From Accumulibacter sp964420975 (GTDB taxonomy: Bacteria > Pseudomonadota > Gammaproteobacteria > Burkholderiales > Rhodocyclaceae), in assembly GCA_964420975.1 (NCBI GenBank), contig CAYQVH010000021.1, positions 8,376 to 72,375 of the forward strand: a DNA stretch of 64,000 nt, written 5' to 3'. Under the pieces are notes generated by a model, which had not been told where the DNA came from, ran no database searches, and saw only the letters and a program-made list of their open reading frames with translations. Position numbers and translations under genes: made by a program. Positions 8,299-17,648 of the stretch are shown here, piece by piece; the first letter of the stretch is position 1, and each line of letters starts with the position of its first letter.

Positions 8299-9948
8299 AT
8301 GGACCGGCGTGAATTTCTGCGGTCGACGGCGGCGGCCGGCGCCGCGGCGCTGACCGGCTGCCGAGTCGCTCCGCCTCCGCTGCCGCCGGGCGAGTTGCTC
8401 GGAACCTCGCTACCGCATGGACATCGTCTGGCCGAGGGATCCTTGCCGGCACCCGGTGAATTTCGCCAGATAACGGTGGCCATTGTCGGCGCCGGCGTCG
8501 CTGGTCTCGCCGCCGCCTGGAAGCTGACCAAGGCCGGGTTTCCCGACTTCCTGCTGCTCGAACTCGAAAACGAGGTCGGTGGCAATTCGCGCGCCGGACG
8601 CAACGCGGTCAGCGCCTATCCCTGGGGCGCGCACTACCTGCCGCTGCCGACGCAGCAGGCGATTTCGGTGCGCGAACTGCTCGCCGACCTCGGTGCTCTG
8701 CACGGCGACCCACGCGCACCGCGACCCGTCTACGACGAGCGCTACCTGTGTGCGACGCCTCAGGAGCGCCTCTACCGCGACGGGCGCTGGCACGAGGGAC
8801 TGCTGCCACTGAGCGGCGCCAGCCCTGCCGATCGCGCCCAGCAGCAGCGTTTCGCGGCGCTGATCGACGCCTTCCGCGAGCGTCGTGATCGCCGCGGAAG
8901 GCCCGCGTTCGCGTTGCCGATGGCGCTCTCGAGCCAGGCGGCCGACCTGCAAGCGCTCGACCGCGTGACCATGCGCGACTGGTTGCTCGAGCACGGACTC
9001 GACTCGCCGTCGCTGCATTGGTACGTGAACTACGCGTGTCGTGACGACTATGGAACCTCCTACGTCGACGTCTCGGCCTGGGCCGGCATCCACTACTTCG
9101 CGTGCCGCGATGGTGAAGCCCGGAACGCCAGCAGCGACACCGTGCTCACCGCGCCGGAGGGCAACGCGTGGCTGACCAACGGCATGTTGCAGGCGATTCG
9201 CAGCGCCGCTGGCGAGCGCGTGCTGACCGGGGCGGCAGTGTTCCGCGTCGCCGAAACGAGGCGCGCCGGCCGACGCGGATTCGACCTCGACGTCTGGTTA
9301 CCTGGCGAGCAGCGTAGCCTGCGCCTTTTCGCCGAACAGTTGATCTGGGCGTCGCCGCTCTTTCTCGTCGGTCGCGTGTTCACCGGTCACGACGTCCTGA
9401 AGGCTGCCGCTGGCAGTTACAGTTACGCCGCCTGGCTGACCGCCAACCTGACGCTGAGTCGGCCGCCGGACGACCGCGGCGGCGCCCCTCTGGCCTGGGA
9501 CAACGTGCTTTACGACGGCGCTGGCGTCGGCTACGTGGTCGCCACCCATCAACTGCTCCGCCTCGCGCGTCGAAGCAGCGTCTTCACCTACTACCGGCCG
9601 CTCGACGACCTGCCACCGCCACGCGCCCGCGCCGTTCTCCGCGATACGCCGCGCGAAGTCTGGGCCGAGCAGATCCTGGCCGAACTGGAACGACCGCACG
9701 CCAACCTCCGACAACTCGTCACGCGCCTCGACGTTTATCGCAACGGCCACGCCATGTGCCGCCCCTTGCCCGGACTGATTTTCGGCCAGACCAGACGAGC
9801 GTTCACCGTCGACGGCGAACGCCTGCGTTTTGCCCATGCCGACGTCAGTGGCTTGTCGCTGTTTGAGGAGGCACACTACCGTGGTGTCCTGGCGGCGGAA
9901 CGGACACTCCGCCGGCTGCGCGTTCGCTTCGTTTCCTCGCTGGCCTGA
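8299..9948 (+). CDS. FAD-dependent oxidoreductase, Tat-exported lipoprotein
   Basis: A 549-residue protein starting MDRREFLRSTAAAGAAALTG with a Cys at 21: a twin-arginine motif (RREFL) joined to a lipobox (LTGC), so it is predicted to be exported folded and lipid-anchored. A GAGVAG Rossmann motif at 64-69 followed by LLLELENEVGGNSRAG is the FAD-binding fold of the amine oxidase/phytoene desaturase clan. Substrate is unknown. Linkage to a spermidine synthase-like gene suggests oxidation of a polyamine or its derivative, an inference from context only. Confidence 0.8.
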   Translation: MDRREFLRSTAAAGAAALTGCRVAPPPLPPGELLGTSLPHGHRLAEGSLPAPGEFRQITVAIVGAGVAGLAAAWKLTKAGFPDFLLLELENEVGGNSRAGRNAVSAYPWGAHYLPLPTQQAISVRELLADLGALHGDPRAPRPVYDERYLCATPQERLYRDGRWHEGLLPLSGASPADRAQQQRFAALIDAFRERRDRRGRPAFALPMALSSQAADLQALDRVTMRDWLLEHGLDSPSLHWYVNYACRDDYGTSYVDVSAWAGIHYFACRDGEARNASSDTVLTAPEGNAWLTNGMLQAIRSAAGERVLTGAAVFRVAETRRAGRRGFDLDVWLPGEQRSLRLFAEQLIWASPLFLVGRVFTGHDVLKAAAGSYSYAAWLTANLTLSRPPDDRGGAPLAWDNVLYDGAGVGYVVATHQLLRLARRSSVFTYYRPLDDLPPPRARAVLRDTPREVWAEQILAELERPHANLRQLVTRLDVYRNGHAMCRPLPGLIFGQTRRAFTVDGERLRFAHADVSGLSLFEEAHYRGVLAAERTLRRLRVRFVSSLA

Positions 9949-10103
9949 GCGAAATCCGAAGCGCCACGGCGCGGCAGGCATGCTACGCTAGACAGTCAGC
10001 CTTGCTGGACGCGATGGCAAGAGCGTTCAAGTTCTTCGTATTAATGCCGTTTACTGATTGCCGTCGCCCTTGTTTTCGACCCCGCCCAGAACACCGCCCA
10101 CCG

Positions 10104-13100
10104 ATGAACGCGATCGAGTTTCTGCCCTGGAATGACGACTTCAACACCGGGTTGCAGGTGGTCGACGAACAGCACCAGCGCTTGATCCAACTACTCAACG
10201 CGCTCGCCACTCACGTCGCTTTCCGGGCCGAGATCCCGCAGCTCAACGACATGTTCGACGAGCTGGCCGATTATGCGGTCTATCACTTCCAGACCGAGGA
10301 GGGCCTCTGGAGTGAGTACCTCGCCGGCGACGACGCCGAAGTCGGGCATCGGGCGACGCACGCCGATTTCGTTGACCAGGTGTCGCGCTTGCGCGCCAAC
10401 GAGGCCGCGCTGCCCGTGGTCAAGGTCGCCGAGGAGACGCTGACCTTTCTTGCCCGCTGGTTGATCGCCCACATCCTGGAGGCCGACCGCTACATGGCGA
10501 GCGCTGTCCGTGCCGTACGCCAGGGCATGTCGCGCCACCAGGCCAAGCGCTACGCCCGCGAGCAGATGAGCCAGGGGACGCGGGCGCTCGCCGACGTTTA
10601 CCTGTCGGTGAACGCGACGCCGACGACGACGGCGCTGCATCTGATGCTCGAACTCGACGCGCTGCGCGAGGCGCGCGACCAACTCGCGCAGGCAAACGCT
10701 AAGAATGAAGCCTTTCTGCGACTGGCGAGCGACGGCATTTCCATTCTCGACGGCAACGGCAACGTCGTCGGGGTGAGCGACTCCTTTTGCGCCCTGCTCG
10801 GCTACTCGCGGCAGGAAAGTGTCGGCCTGAACATTGCCGTTTGGGACGCGCGCTGCGACGACCGCTGGAGCCTGCCCTTCTTCCAGCGTCGACTCGAAGA
10901 CCCGACCCAAACGGTGATCGAAGCCCGCTACCGACGACGCGACGGTCGCTTGATCGACGTCGAGGTCAGCGAAACGCCCATTTCGCTCGCCGGACAGACC
11001 TGGCTCTACCACTCGGCGCGCGATATCACCGAGCGCAAGCGCGTTGAACGCGAGCTGGCCGAGGAAAGGCAACGCCTGGCGGACCAGGGGCGGTTTACCC
11101 GGCAACTCATCGACACCATGCCGAACGCCGTCTTCTACAAGGACGAAAACGGACGCTACCTCGGATGCAATCGCGCCTTCGAAGAGTACCTCGGGATCGA
11201 CCGCGAACAGTTGATCGGACGCACGGTTTACGACCTCGCACCGAAGGAGCTGGCGGACAAGTACTTCGCTGCCGACCAGGATCTCTTCAATCGTGGCGGC
11301 ACGCAAAGCTATCAGGCCGAAGTGCTCTACGCGGACGGGACGCGACACGACGTCGCCTTCTACAAAGCGACGTTCAACAAGGCGGACGGCACCCTCGGTG
11401 GCCTGGTCGGCGTGATGCTCGACGTAACCGAGCGCAGCCGCATGGAACTCGCCTTGCAGCGCCAGGCGACGTTCACCCGGTCGGTCGTCGACTCGGTGGT
11501 CGACGGCCTGGCGGTGAGCTACCAAACCTCCACCCCACCGTACGTCGGCTTCTCGGTCTGGAATCCGGCGATCCAGGCGCTCTCCGGCTATACGCTGGAA
11601 GAAATGAATGCGCTCGGCTGGTACGAAGCGCTGCTCGCCGAACCAGAACAGCGCGAGCGAGCACGCCAACGCATGGCGCGGGTGCGTGACGGCGAGCACT
11701 TGCAGGGCGAAGAGTGGACGATCACGCGGCGCGATGGCGAAAAACGAACGCTCGACGTGCGTACCAGCTTCGTGACCCCACCGAACGGCGGCACGCAGCT
11801 GCTCGCCGTGATGCGCGACGTCACGGCACACAAGGGCGCCGAACGGGCGTTGCGTTATCAGCGCGACCTCGCTCAGCGTTATCTCGACACCGTGCAAAGC
11901 ATCATGCTGGCGCTCGACGAGCAGGGACGGATCACGATGATCAACCGGGCTGGCAGCGAGCTGCTCGGCTACACCGAGAACGAGCTGCTTGGTCGCGACT
12001 GGTTCTCCACCTGCCTGTCGCAGCCCGAGGACGTGCAAACCGTCCGTTCCGTTTTTCGGCAGGTGCTCGCCGGCGGCCGCGAGACGATTCGCAAGGAACA
12101 GAATCAGGTCAGGGGTCATAACGGCGGGCAACGATTGATCGAATGGCAGCACAGCCCGCTGAGCGACGGCGCCGGCCGCGTCGTCGGCACGCTGAGCTCA
12201 GGCATCGACATCACCGAACGCCGACGCGATGAGATCGAACTCGAACGCCACCGCCAACATCTGGAGGCGCTGGTCAGGGAACGCACGCACGAGCTGTCGG
12301 CCGCCAAGGAGGCCGCGGAGCGGGCCAACCGGGCAAAGTCCGAGTTTCTGTCGAGCATGAGTCACGAGCTGCGCACGCCGCTGAACGCCATCATCGGCTT
12401 CACCCAAATGCTCGAATACGACGCCGACCTCAACCCGGACCAGCAGGACAGCGTCAACGAGATCCTCACCGCCGGCCGTCACCTGCTGGCACTGATCAAT
12501 GAAGTGCTCGACCTGGCAAGGATCGAGGCGGGGCGAATCGAGCTGTCACTGGAAACGGTGGAGATGGCGACGCTGATCGACGAATGCCAACATCTGATCG
12601 ACCCGCTGGCCGCGCCGCGCGGAATTGCCGTGTCGATCAGCGTCGCTGCCGGTGCAACGGCGCACGCCGACCGGGTTCGCCTCAAACAGGCACTTCTCAA
12701 TCTGCTGTCGAACGCGGTCAAGTACAACCGGGAATGCGGGCGTGTCGAAGTAGCGGTCGAAACGCACGCCACGCCGCGCGGAGCGCGATTGCATATCGTC
12801 GTTGCCGATAGCGGCGTCGGCATCGATCCGGAGCGACTGAACGATATCTTTCAGCCCTTCACGAGACTGCAGACGGCCGACAGCGAGATCGAAGGTACCG
12901 GTATCGGGCTGACGATCACCAAGCGCCTGGTGACACTGATGGGGGGAGAGATTCACGCCGAAAGCGAACCCGACGTCGGCAGCCGGTTCACCATCGACCT
13001 GCCGGCCGCAGCCCCCGTCAACCTGCCGGCGACGACCGTCGAAGCCACCCCGATCGATGACCTGGCGCCGGTGGAAAACGCTTACCGGATCCTGTGCATC

Positions 13101-13478
13101 GACGACAACCCGTCCAACCTCAAGCTGATCACGCAGGTTCTCAGCCGCCTCGGGCACACGCAGGTGGTCACCGCCCGCGCGCCGCAAATCGGCATCGATC
13201 TCGCGCTGGCCCATCGCCCGGCGCTAATCCTGCTCGACATCAACATGCCCGGCATGGACGGCTACCAGGTGCTCGACGTGCTGAAAGGCGAACTGACGAC
13301 GCGAACCATCCCGGTGGTCGCGATTACCGCCAATGCCCTGGCGCGCGACGTCGAGCGCGGCAAAGCGGCGGGCTTTTTCGACTACATCACGAAGCCGATC
13401 GACATTCTCCGCTTCCGCAGCGTGATCGAACTGGCGCTGGGTTCGCAGACCGACCGGGCCGCCGAAAGCGAGGCGTGA
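10104..13478 (+). CDS. Hybrid sensor histidine kinase with N-terminal bacteriohemerythrin domain
   Basis: Start MNAIEFLPWN is chosen over an upstream ATG because the hemerythrin fold begins there. Order in 1124 residues: bacteriohemerythrin (1-about 135) with all seven di-iron ligands visible (H24, H61, E65, H82, H86, H123, D128); about four PAS modules (about 205-720); a coiled coil; HisKA with SHELRTPLN (H about 754); an HATPase domain with GTGIGLTITKRL; and a C-terminal receiver with LLDINMPGMDGY (Asp about 1045). No membrane segment is evident, so it should sense oxygen, NO or redox state in the cytoplasm. It overlaps the next kinase gene by one base (TGATG). Confidence 0.9.
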   Translation: MNAIEFLPWNDDFNTGLQVVDEQHQRLIQLLNALATHVAFRAEIPQLNDMFDELADYAVYHFQTEEGLWSEYLAGDDAEVGHRATHADFVDQVSRLRANEAALPVVKVAEETLTFLARWLIAHILEADRYMASAVRAVRQGMSRHQAKRYAREQMSQGTRALADVYLSVNATPTTTALHLMLELDALREARDQLAQANAKNEAFLRLASDGISILDGNGNVVGVSDSFCALLGYSRQESVGLNIAVWDARCDDRWSLPFFQRRLEDPTQTVIEARYRRRDGRLIDVEVSETPISLAGQTWLYHSARDITERKRVERELAEERQRLADQGRFTRQLIDTMPNAVFYKDENGRYLGCNRAFEEYLGIDREQLIGRTVYDLAPKELADKYFAADQDLFNRGGTQSYQAEVLYADGTRHDVAFYKATFNKADGTLGGLVGVMLDVTERSRMELALQRQATFTRSVVDSVVDGLAVSYQTSTPPYVGFSVWNPAIQALSGYTLEEMNALGWYEALLAEPEQRERARQRMARVRDGEHLQGEEWTITRRDGEKRTLDVRTSFVTPPNGGTQLLAVMRDVTAHKGAERALRYQRDLAQRYLDTVQSIMLALDEQGRITMINRAGSELLGYTENELLGRDWFSTCLSQPEDVQTVRSVFRQVLAGGRETIRKEQNQVRGHNGGQRLIEWQHSPLSDGAGRVVGTLSSGIDITERRRDEIELERHRQHLEALVRERTHELSAAKEAAERANRAKSEFLSSMSHELRTPLNAIIGFTQMLEYDADLNPDQQDSVNEILTAGRHLLALINEVLDLARIEAGRIELSLETVEMATLIDECQHLIDPLAAPRGIAVSISVAAGATAHADRVRLKQALLNLLSNAVKYNRECGRVEVAVETHATPRGARLHIVVADSGVGIDPERLNDIFQPFTRLQTADSEIEGTGIGLTITKRLVTLMGGEIHAESEPDVGSRFTIDLPAAAPVNLPATTVEATPIDDLAPVENAYRILCIDDNPSNLKLITQVLSRLGHTQVVTARAPQIGIDLALAHRPALILLDINMPGMDGYQVLDVLKGELTTRTIPVVAITANALARDVERGKAAGFFDYITKPIDILRFRSVIELALGSQTDRAAESEA

Positions 13479-16240
13479 TGAAGGCGTTTCGCGACTTGCG
13501 GAGCCTCTCGTGGTCGCTGAAGCAGCGCCTGACCGCGCTGATGCTCGCCATTTTTCTGCTCGGCATCTGGTCGGTCACGCTCTACGCGACACGCAGCCTG
13601 CGCGAGGACATGACACGCCTGCTCGGCGAGCAGCAATTTTCAGTGACTTCGGCCATCGCGGCGCAACTCGACGCCGAACTGGACGTCCGCTTGCAAGCGC
13701 TGATCCGGCTGGCGAGCGAGATTTCGCCCCAGCTGCTCACCCGCCCCAGCGAACTGCAGACGTTTCTCGAAAGCCGCACGACGCTGCAAAGCCTGTTTAA
13801 CGGCGGCACACGCGTCCGCGACCGCGACGCGGCGACGCTCGCCAGCGTTCCCTACGTGCTGGAGCGGATCGGCCACAACTATGCCGATCGCGACTACATG
13901 ATCACCGCCCTCAAGGAAGGCCGAGCCAGTATCGGCCGGCCGGTCGTCAGCCGCACGCTGCAAGTGCCGGTCATCGCCATGGCAGCGCCGATTCGTGATC
14001 CGTCGGGTGAGGTGATCGGCGCCGTCGCCGGCGTAGTCAGCATTGGGCGGGCGAGCTTTGTCGACCGTCTGGTCGAGCAGCGCTTCGGCACCAGCGGTGG
14101 CTATCTGATTATTGCGCCGCAGCACGGGCTGATCGTCACCGGCACCGACAAGTCGCGAACGATGACACCCATGCCAGCTCCGGGAGTCAACCAGAATCAC
14201 GACCGCTTTGTCGGCGGCTACCAAGGCTACGGCATTGCGATCAATTCTCGCGGGGTCGAAGAACTCGCCGCCGCTAAAGCGATCCCGATCGCCGGCTGGT
14301 TTCTGGTCAGCGTCCTGCCGACCGCCGAAGCCTTCGCTCCGATCGTCGCCATGCAGCGGCAAGTCTGGATGGCGGCGCTGGTGCTCAGCGCGGTGATCGG
14401 ATCGCTCGCCTGGTGGTCGGTCAGTCGGATGATGCGCCGGCAGTTCGCGCCGATGGTCAGGGCCGCCGATCTGCTAACCGACATGTCGCGCTCGCCGCTC
14501 ACAACGCTGCAACCGATTACCCAACAAGGGCGCGACGAAGTCGGCGAGTTGATCCGGAGTTTCAACCGCTTGTTGGCGTCGATCGGCGAACGCGAAGCGG
14601 CGCTGAAGGAAAGCGAGCAGCACTACCGCACGCTTGCCGACGGCGGCTCGGCGTTGATCTGGACCTCCGATACCGACAAACGCTGCACCTACTTCAACCG
14701 GACGTGGTTGCGCTTCACCGGCCGTTCGCTGGCGCAGGAACTCGGCAACGGCTGGTCGGAAGGCGTCCACCCCGACGATCTCGCGCGCTGCTTCGACACC
14801 TATGTCAGCAGCTTTGATCGCCGCCAGCCGTTCAGCATGGAGTACCGGCTTCGCCACGCCGACGGCGACTACCGCTGGATTCTCGACGAAGGCACTCCGC
14901 GCTTTGACAGCGCCGGCAAGTTCATCGGCTACATCGGGTTCTGCTACGACATCTGCGAACGCAAGCAAGCCGAGCACGAGCTCGAACAGCATCGCCAGCA
15001 ACTCGAAGCGCTCGTCGAAGCGCGAACGGCGGCGCTGGTCGCGGCCAAGGACGCTGCGGAAACGGCGAACTTGGCGAAATCCGAGTTCCTGTCGCGGATG
15101 AGCCACGAGTTGCGGACACCCTTGAACTCGATCCTGGGCTTTGGTCAGCTACTCGAGCTGGAGGGCGACGACTCGCTGTCGCCTGACCAGGCGGACTGCG
15201 TGCAGGAGATCCTCCGAGCCGGACGGCATCTGCTGGCGCAGGTCAATGAAGTGCTCGACCTGGCGCGCATCGAAAGTGGTCGCATTGAAACCAGTCTCGA
15301 AACCGTCGAGCTGGCGCCAGTCGTCAGCGAGTGCATCGCGCTGGTTCGCCCGCTGGCCGAGCCACGCGGCGTCACCATCGACTCGGCGATCGCCGGCGAA
15401 GCCGTTCGTGCCGACCGCATACGATTGTCGCAGGTATTCCTCAACCTGCTCTCGAACGCCATCAAGTACAACCGGGAAGGCGGAACCGTTCGCGTCTCGG
15501 CCCGAACCGAAGGAGACCGGCTGCGCGTCGAGGTCGCCGATAGCGGTCGGGGCATTCCTGCGCGCTATCTGTCGCGTCTCTTCCACCCCTTCGAGCGTCT
15601 CGAGTCCGCCTACGACGGAATCGAGGGCACCGGAGTCGGTCTCGCCTTGAGCAAGCGTCTGCTCGAAGCCATGGGCGGCGAGATCGGTGTCGACAGCGAA
15701 CCTGGTATCGGCAGCACGTTCTGGTTCTTGATCGCGCGAGCCGTCCTGGAATCGCCTTTGCCGGCAGATCCGGACCGGGCCGAAGGCGGCGAAGGACAAG
15801 GGCCGCCAACCACTGCCGGCGACGACCTGCCGCCGGAAACGAGCCACGCCTTCCCAGCGCGCGCCGTTCTCTACATTGAAGACAATCCGGCCAACCTGGC
15901 GCTCGTCCGCCGGCTGCTGCGCGGGCGACCGGAAATCCGGCTGGTCGACGCGACCAGTGGCGAAGCCGGACTCGAACTGGCGTTGGCGTCGCCGCCCGAG
16001 CTGATCCTGCTCGACATCAATCTGCCGGGAGACGACGGTTTCAGCATCCTGCGCCAGCTAAAAGCAAACCCCGTGACGGCGCACATTCCGGTCGTCGCGG
16101 TCACCGCCAACGCCATGCTTCGCGACGTCGCCCTGGGTCTGCAATCAGGCTTTGCCGACTATCTCACGAAACCGCTCGACGTACGCCACTTGCTGCACGT
16201 CGTCGACCGGCTACTGGCCGGCGATGACTCGAACGCATGA
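13478..16240 (+). CDS. Hybrid sensor histidine kinase (Cache-HAMP-PAS-HisKA-HATPase-REC)
   Basis: A 920-residue membrane kinase starting MKAFRDLRSLSWSLKQRLTA. A first membrane helix (about 22-40) and a second (about 293-313) flank a periplasmic double-Cache-like sensor with RDYMITALKEGRASIGRPVV. Then come HAMP, one PAS (YRTLADGGSALIWTSDTDK), HisKA with SHELRTPLN (H543), HATPase with GTGVGLALSKRL, and a receiver with LLDINLPGDDGF (Asp 846). The kinase core is clearly paralogous to the upstream protein (LAGRHLL..NEVLDLARIE type segments), so the pair arose by duplication with different sensors. No DNA-binding regulator or Hpt protein lies next to them. Confidence 0.9.
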   Translation: MKAFRDLRSLSWSLKQRLTALMLAIFLLGIWSVTLYATRSLREDMTRLLGEQQFSVTSAIAAQLDAELDVRLQALIRLASEISPQLLTRPSELQTFLESRTTLQSLFNGGTRVRDRDAATLASVPYVLERIGHNYADRDYMITALKEGRASIGRPVVSRTLQVPVIAMAAPIRDPSGEVIGAVAGVVSIGRASFVDRLVEQRFGTSGGYLIIAPQHGLIVTGTDKSRTMTPMPAPGVNQNHDRFVGGYQGYGIAINSRGVEELAAAKAIPIAGWFLVSVLPTAEAFAPIVAMQRQVWMAALVLSAVIGSLAWWSVSRMMRRQFAPMVRAADLLTDMSRSPLTTLQPITQQGRDEVGELIRSFNRLLASIGEREAALKESEQHYRTLADGGSALIWTSDTDKRCTYFNRTWLRFTGRSLAQELGNGWSEGVHPDDLARCFDTYVSSFDRRQPFSMEYRLRHADGDYRWILDEGTPRFDSAGKFIGYIGFCYDICERKQAEHELEQHRQQLEALVEARTAALVAAKDAAETANLAKSEFLSRMSHELRTPLNSILGFGQLLELEGDDSLSPDQADCVQEILRAGRHLLAQVNEVLDLARIESGRIETSLETVELAPVVSECIALVRPLAEPRGVTIDSAIAGEAVRADRIRLSQVFLNLLSNAIKYNREGGTVRVSARTEGDRLRVEVADSGRGIPARYLSRLFHPFERLESAYDGIEGTGVGLALSKRLLEAMGGEIGVDSEPGIGSTFWFLIARAVLESPLPADPDRAEGGEGQGPPTTAGDDLPPETSHAFPARAVLYIEDNPANLALVRRLLRGRPEIRLVDATSGEAGLELALASPPELILLDINLPGDDGFSILRQLKANPVTAHIPVVAVTANAMLRDVALGLQSGFADYLTKPLDVRHLLHVVDRLLAGDDSNA

Positions 16241-16264
16241 CCGCGGCAGACATCAGCGTTGGCG

Positions 16265-16930
16265 TTAATCGCGCCAGCGCCGGCGCAAGCCGCCTATCCC
16301 GGCGAGCGCCAAACCGATCAGCGCGACACTGGCTGGCTCGGGAAGCGCTACCGGGGTCAAGCCGTCGTCCGCGCCAAAAATGACGTAGTCGGTTCGACCC
16401 GGAGCCAGGTACTGTGCCTGCTGCGCGCCATCACAGCACGCTTCGGCACCGTAGGCTTCGACGACATGAACGCCGGCGCCGAGGTTGAGGGACGCTGTCA
16501 ACAATTGCGACGGGTCGCCGTAGCTGCCGTCCCACCACATGTCAGTCGCCTTGAAGTCAACGGCAGCGCCATCGACGAACAGGGCGCCACCCAGACCAAA
16601 ATCGGGGCCGATGCGAAAGTTCCAGACCCCGGCTTGCGCCGGCGAAACGCTGAACGTGGCGCCCATGTGGAAGGCGATGTTGGTCGCGCCACCGCCGCAG
16701 TTCGTCTGATTCGACAAGCCGTTCCAGGCCGCCGGTGAGGCATCACAGTAGCCGCTTCCGGCCGGTGTCGCGAGAAGTCCGTCGACGTAGGACTTGACCG
16801 CCGCCGCGTCCGCGAACGGAACGGGTACGCCAATCGCTTGCCGGGTCGAGAAGGAGATCACGCTGGCATTGACGGCCGAAGTCAAACCAAGACCAATGAC
16901 CAAAGCGGTAACGGCGCGTACGGATTTCAT
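16265..16930 (-). CDS. PEP-CTERM sorting-domain secreted protein
   Basis: A 221-residue protein with signal peptide (MKSVRAVTALVIGLGLTSAV, cleavage near NAS-V) and the tripartite C-terminal PEP-CTERM signal: LPEPAS, a hydrophobic helix (VALIGLALAGIGG) and the basic tail LRRRWRD. Exosortase/EpsH cleaves such signals and delivers the protein to the surface or exopolysaccharide. The middle has six Cys, including a CC pair, and no recognised fold. The upstream ATG (17005) is rejected because the signal peptide starts at 16930. A sigma-54 promoter and a 19-bp element lie upstream. Confidence 0.9.
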   Translation of the reverse strand: MKSVRAVTALVIGLGLTSAVNASVISFSTRQAIGVPVPFADAAAVKSYVDGLLATPAGSGYCDASPAAWNGLSNQTNCGGGATNIAFHMGATFSVSPAQAGVWNFRIGPDFGLGGALFVDGAAVDFKATDMWWDGSYGDPSQLLTASLNLGAGVHVVEAYGAEACCDGAQQAQYLAPGRTDYVIFGADDGLTPVALPEPASVALIGLALAGIGGLRRRWRD

Positions 16931-16979
16931 AACGGACTCCCGTAGTCGTAGTGATTCGAAAAAGCGGACACGCATCTCT

Positions 16980-16995
16980 AGCAAGCGCCGTGCCA
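16980..16995 (-). promoter_or_regulatory. Sigma-54 promoter (-24/-12) of the PEP-CTERM gene
   Basis: On the minus strand this reads TGGCACGGCGCTTGCT, a full match to the RpoN consensus TGGCAYRNNNNTTGCW. It lies about 50 bases upstream of the start codon at 16930, at a sensible leader length. Sigma-54 promoters need an enhancer-binding activator; a candidate site is about 84 bp further upstream. Confidence 0.8.
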
Positions 16996-17068
16996 TCAAC
17001 GTCACAGCGCCTGCTTATCCTTAGAAAACAGCGCCTTGTCGGCACGCACAGGCACTCGCGCATAATTT

Positions 17069-17087
17069 GTGTAAAGTTTTCCGACAG
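17069..17087 (-). promoter_or_regulatory. Upstream activator element shared by both PEP-CTERM genes
   Basis: The plus strand reads GTGTAAAGTTTTCCGACAG. A copy with 17 of 19 identical bases lies upstream of the second PEP-CTERM gene (50955-50973), also upstream of a sigma-54 promoter. TGTAAA and TGTCGG half-sites face each other, as for a dimeric enhancer-binding protein. The PrsK/PrsR system with RpoN is reported to control PEP-CTERM genes; that this is the PrsR site is inference. Confidence 0.7.
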
Positions 17088-17234
17088 GTCCCGATCCACG
17101 TCGGAAGCTTGTGTCCCGGTCGCTGTGCGAGTTCTCGTCGCACTCCAGGAGCGATGATATAGTCGCCATCAAAGCGATGCAGCGACCTCGCACGGGTTTG
17201 CCCGGCGACCGCATCGCTCAGACAGGTCAGATTC

Positions 17235-17621
17235 ATGGGAAAAACCGTTCTTGCGATTTCAGTCGGTGCTGCGCTGGGGGCTCTCCTGCGCTGGCAGCTG
17301 GGTGTTCGTCTTAACGGCCTGTTCCCGACGCTGCCGCCCGGAACGCTGGTCGCCAACCTCATCGGCGCCTACGTGATCGGCCTCGCAATCGCGTTCTTTG
17401 CGGTTTTCTCGGCGATTTCCCCCGCTTGGCGACTGCTGATCATCACCGGCTTCTGCGGCGGCCTGACAACCTTTTCGACGTTTTCAGCCGAACTGGCCGA
17501 ACTGCTGCAGCAAGGGCGGCTTTCTTGGGCGCTCGGCATCGTTGCCGCCCACGTCGCAGGATCCGTGCTGATGACTTTCGCCGGCATGGCAACCGTTTTT
17601 CTGGCGAGAGGTTCGGCCTGA
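17235..17621 (+). CDS. crcB: Fluoride channel CrcB/Fluc
   Basis: A 128-residue, four-helix inner-membrane protein that works as a dual-topology dimer to let fluoride leave the cell. Family motifs are present: GAALGALLRW near the N-terminus, PPGTLVANLIGAYVIG, and the GFCGGLTTFSTF signature with the pore Phe/Ser/Thr residues. Length is normal. No fluoride riboswitch is recognisable upstream. The DUF190 gene follows after 27 bases, a common pairing. Confidence 0.93.
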   Translation: MGKTVLAISVGAALGALLRWQLGVRLNGLFPTLPPGTLVANLIGAYVIGLAIAFFAVFSAISPAWRLLIITGFCGGLTTFSTFSAELAELLQQGRLSWALGIVAAHVAGSVLMTFAGMATVFLARGSA

Positions 17622-17648
17622 AAAAAGGGGAGAGGGGGGGGGAAGGTC

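Larger units (their letters stand above)
16931..17234. other. Intergenic region between PEP-CTERM gene and crcB
   Basis: The 304 bases hold the sigma-54 promoter and upstream element of the minus-strand PEP-CTERM gene (listed separately). The crcB-proximal part (17100-17234) has short GC-rich inverted repeats but does not match the fluoride riboswitch consensus. Confidence 0.5.

Noticed and set aside
16255..16278. Hairpin at the 3' ends of the second kinase and first PEP-CTERM gene
   Set aside because: Imperfect stem overlapping the coding end and no T-run; not called a terminator.
17100..17234. Possible fluoride riboswitch upstream of crcB
   Set aside because: A GCGATGATATAGTCGC hairpin resembles the first stem, but the loop length and the downstream GATGR..CCT segment of the consensus are missing.
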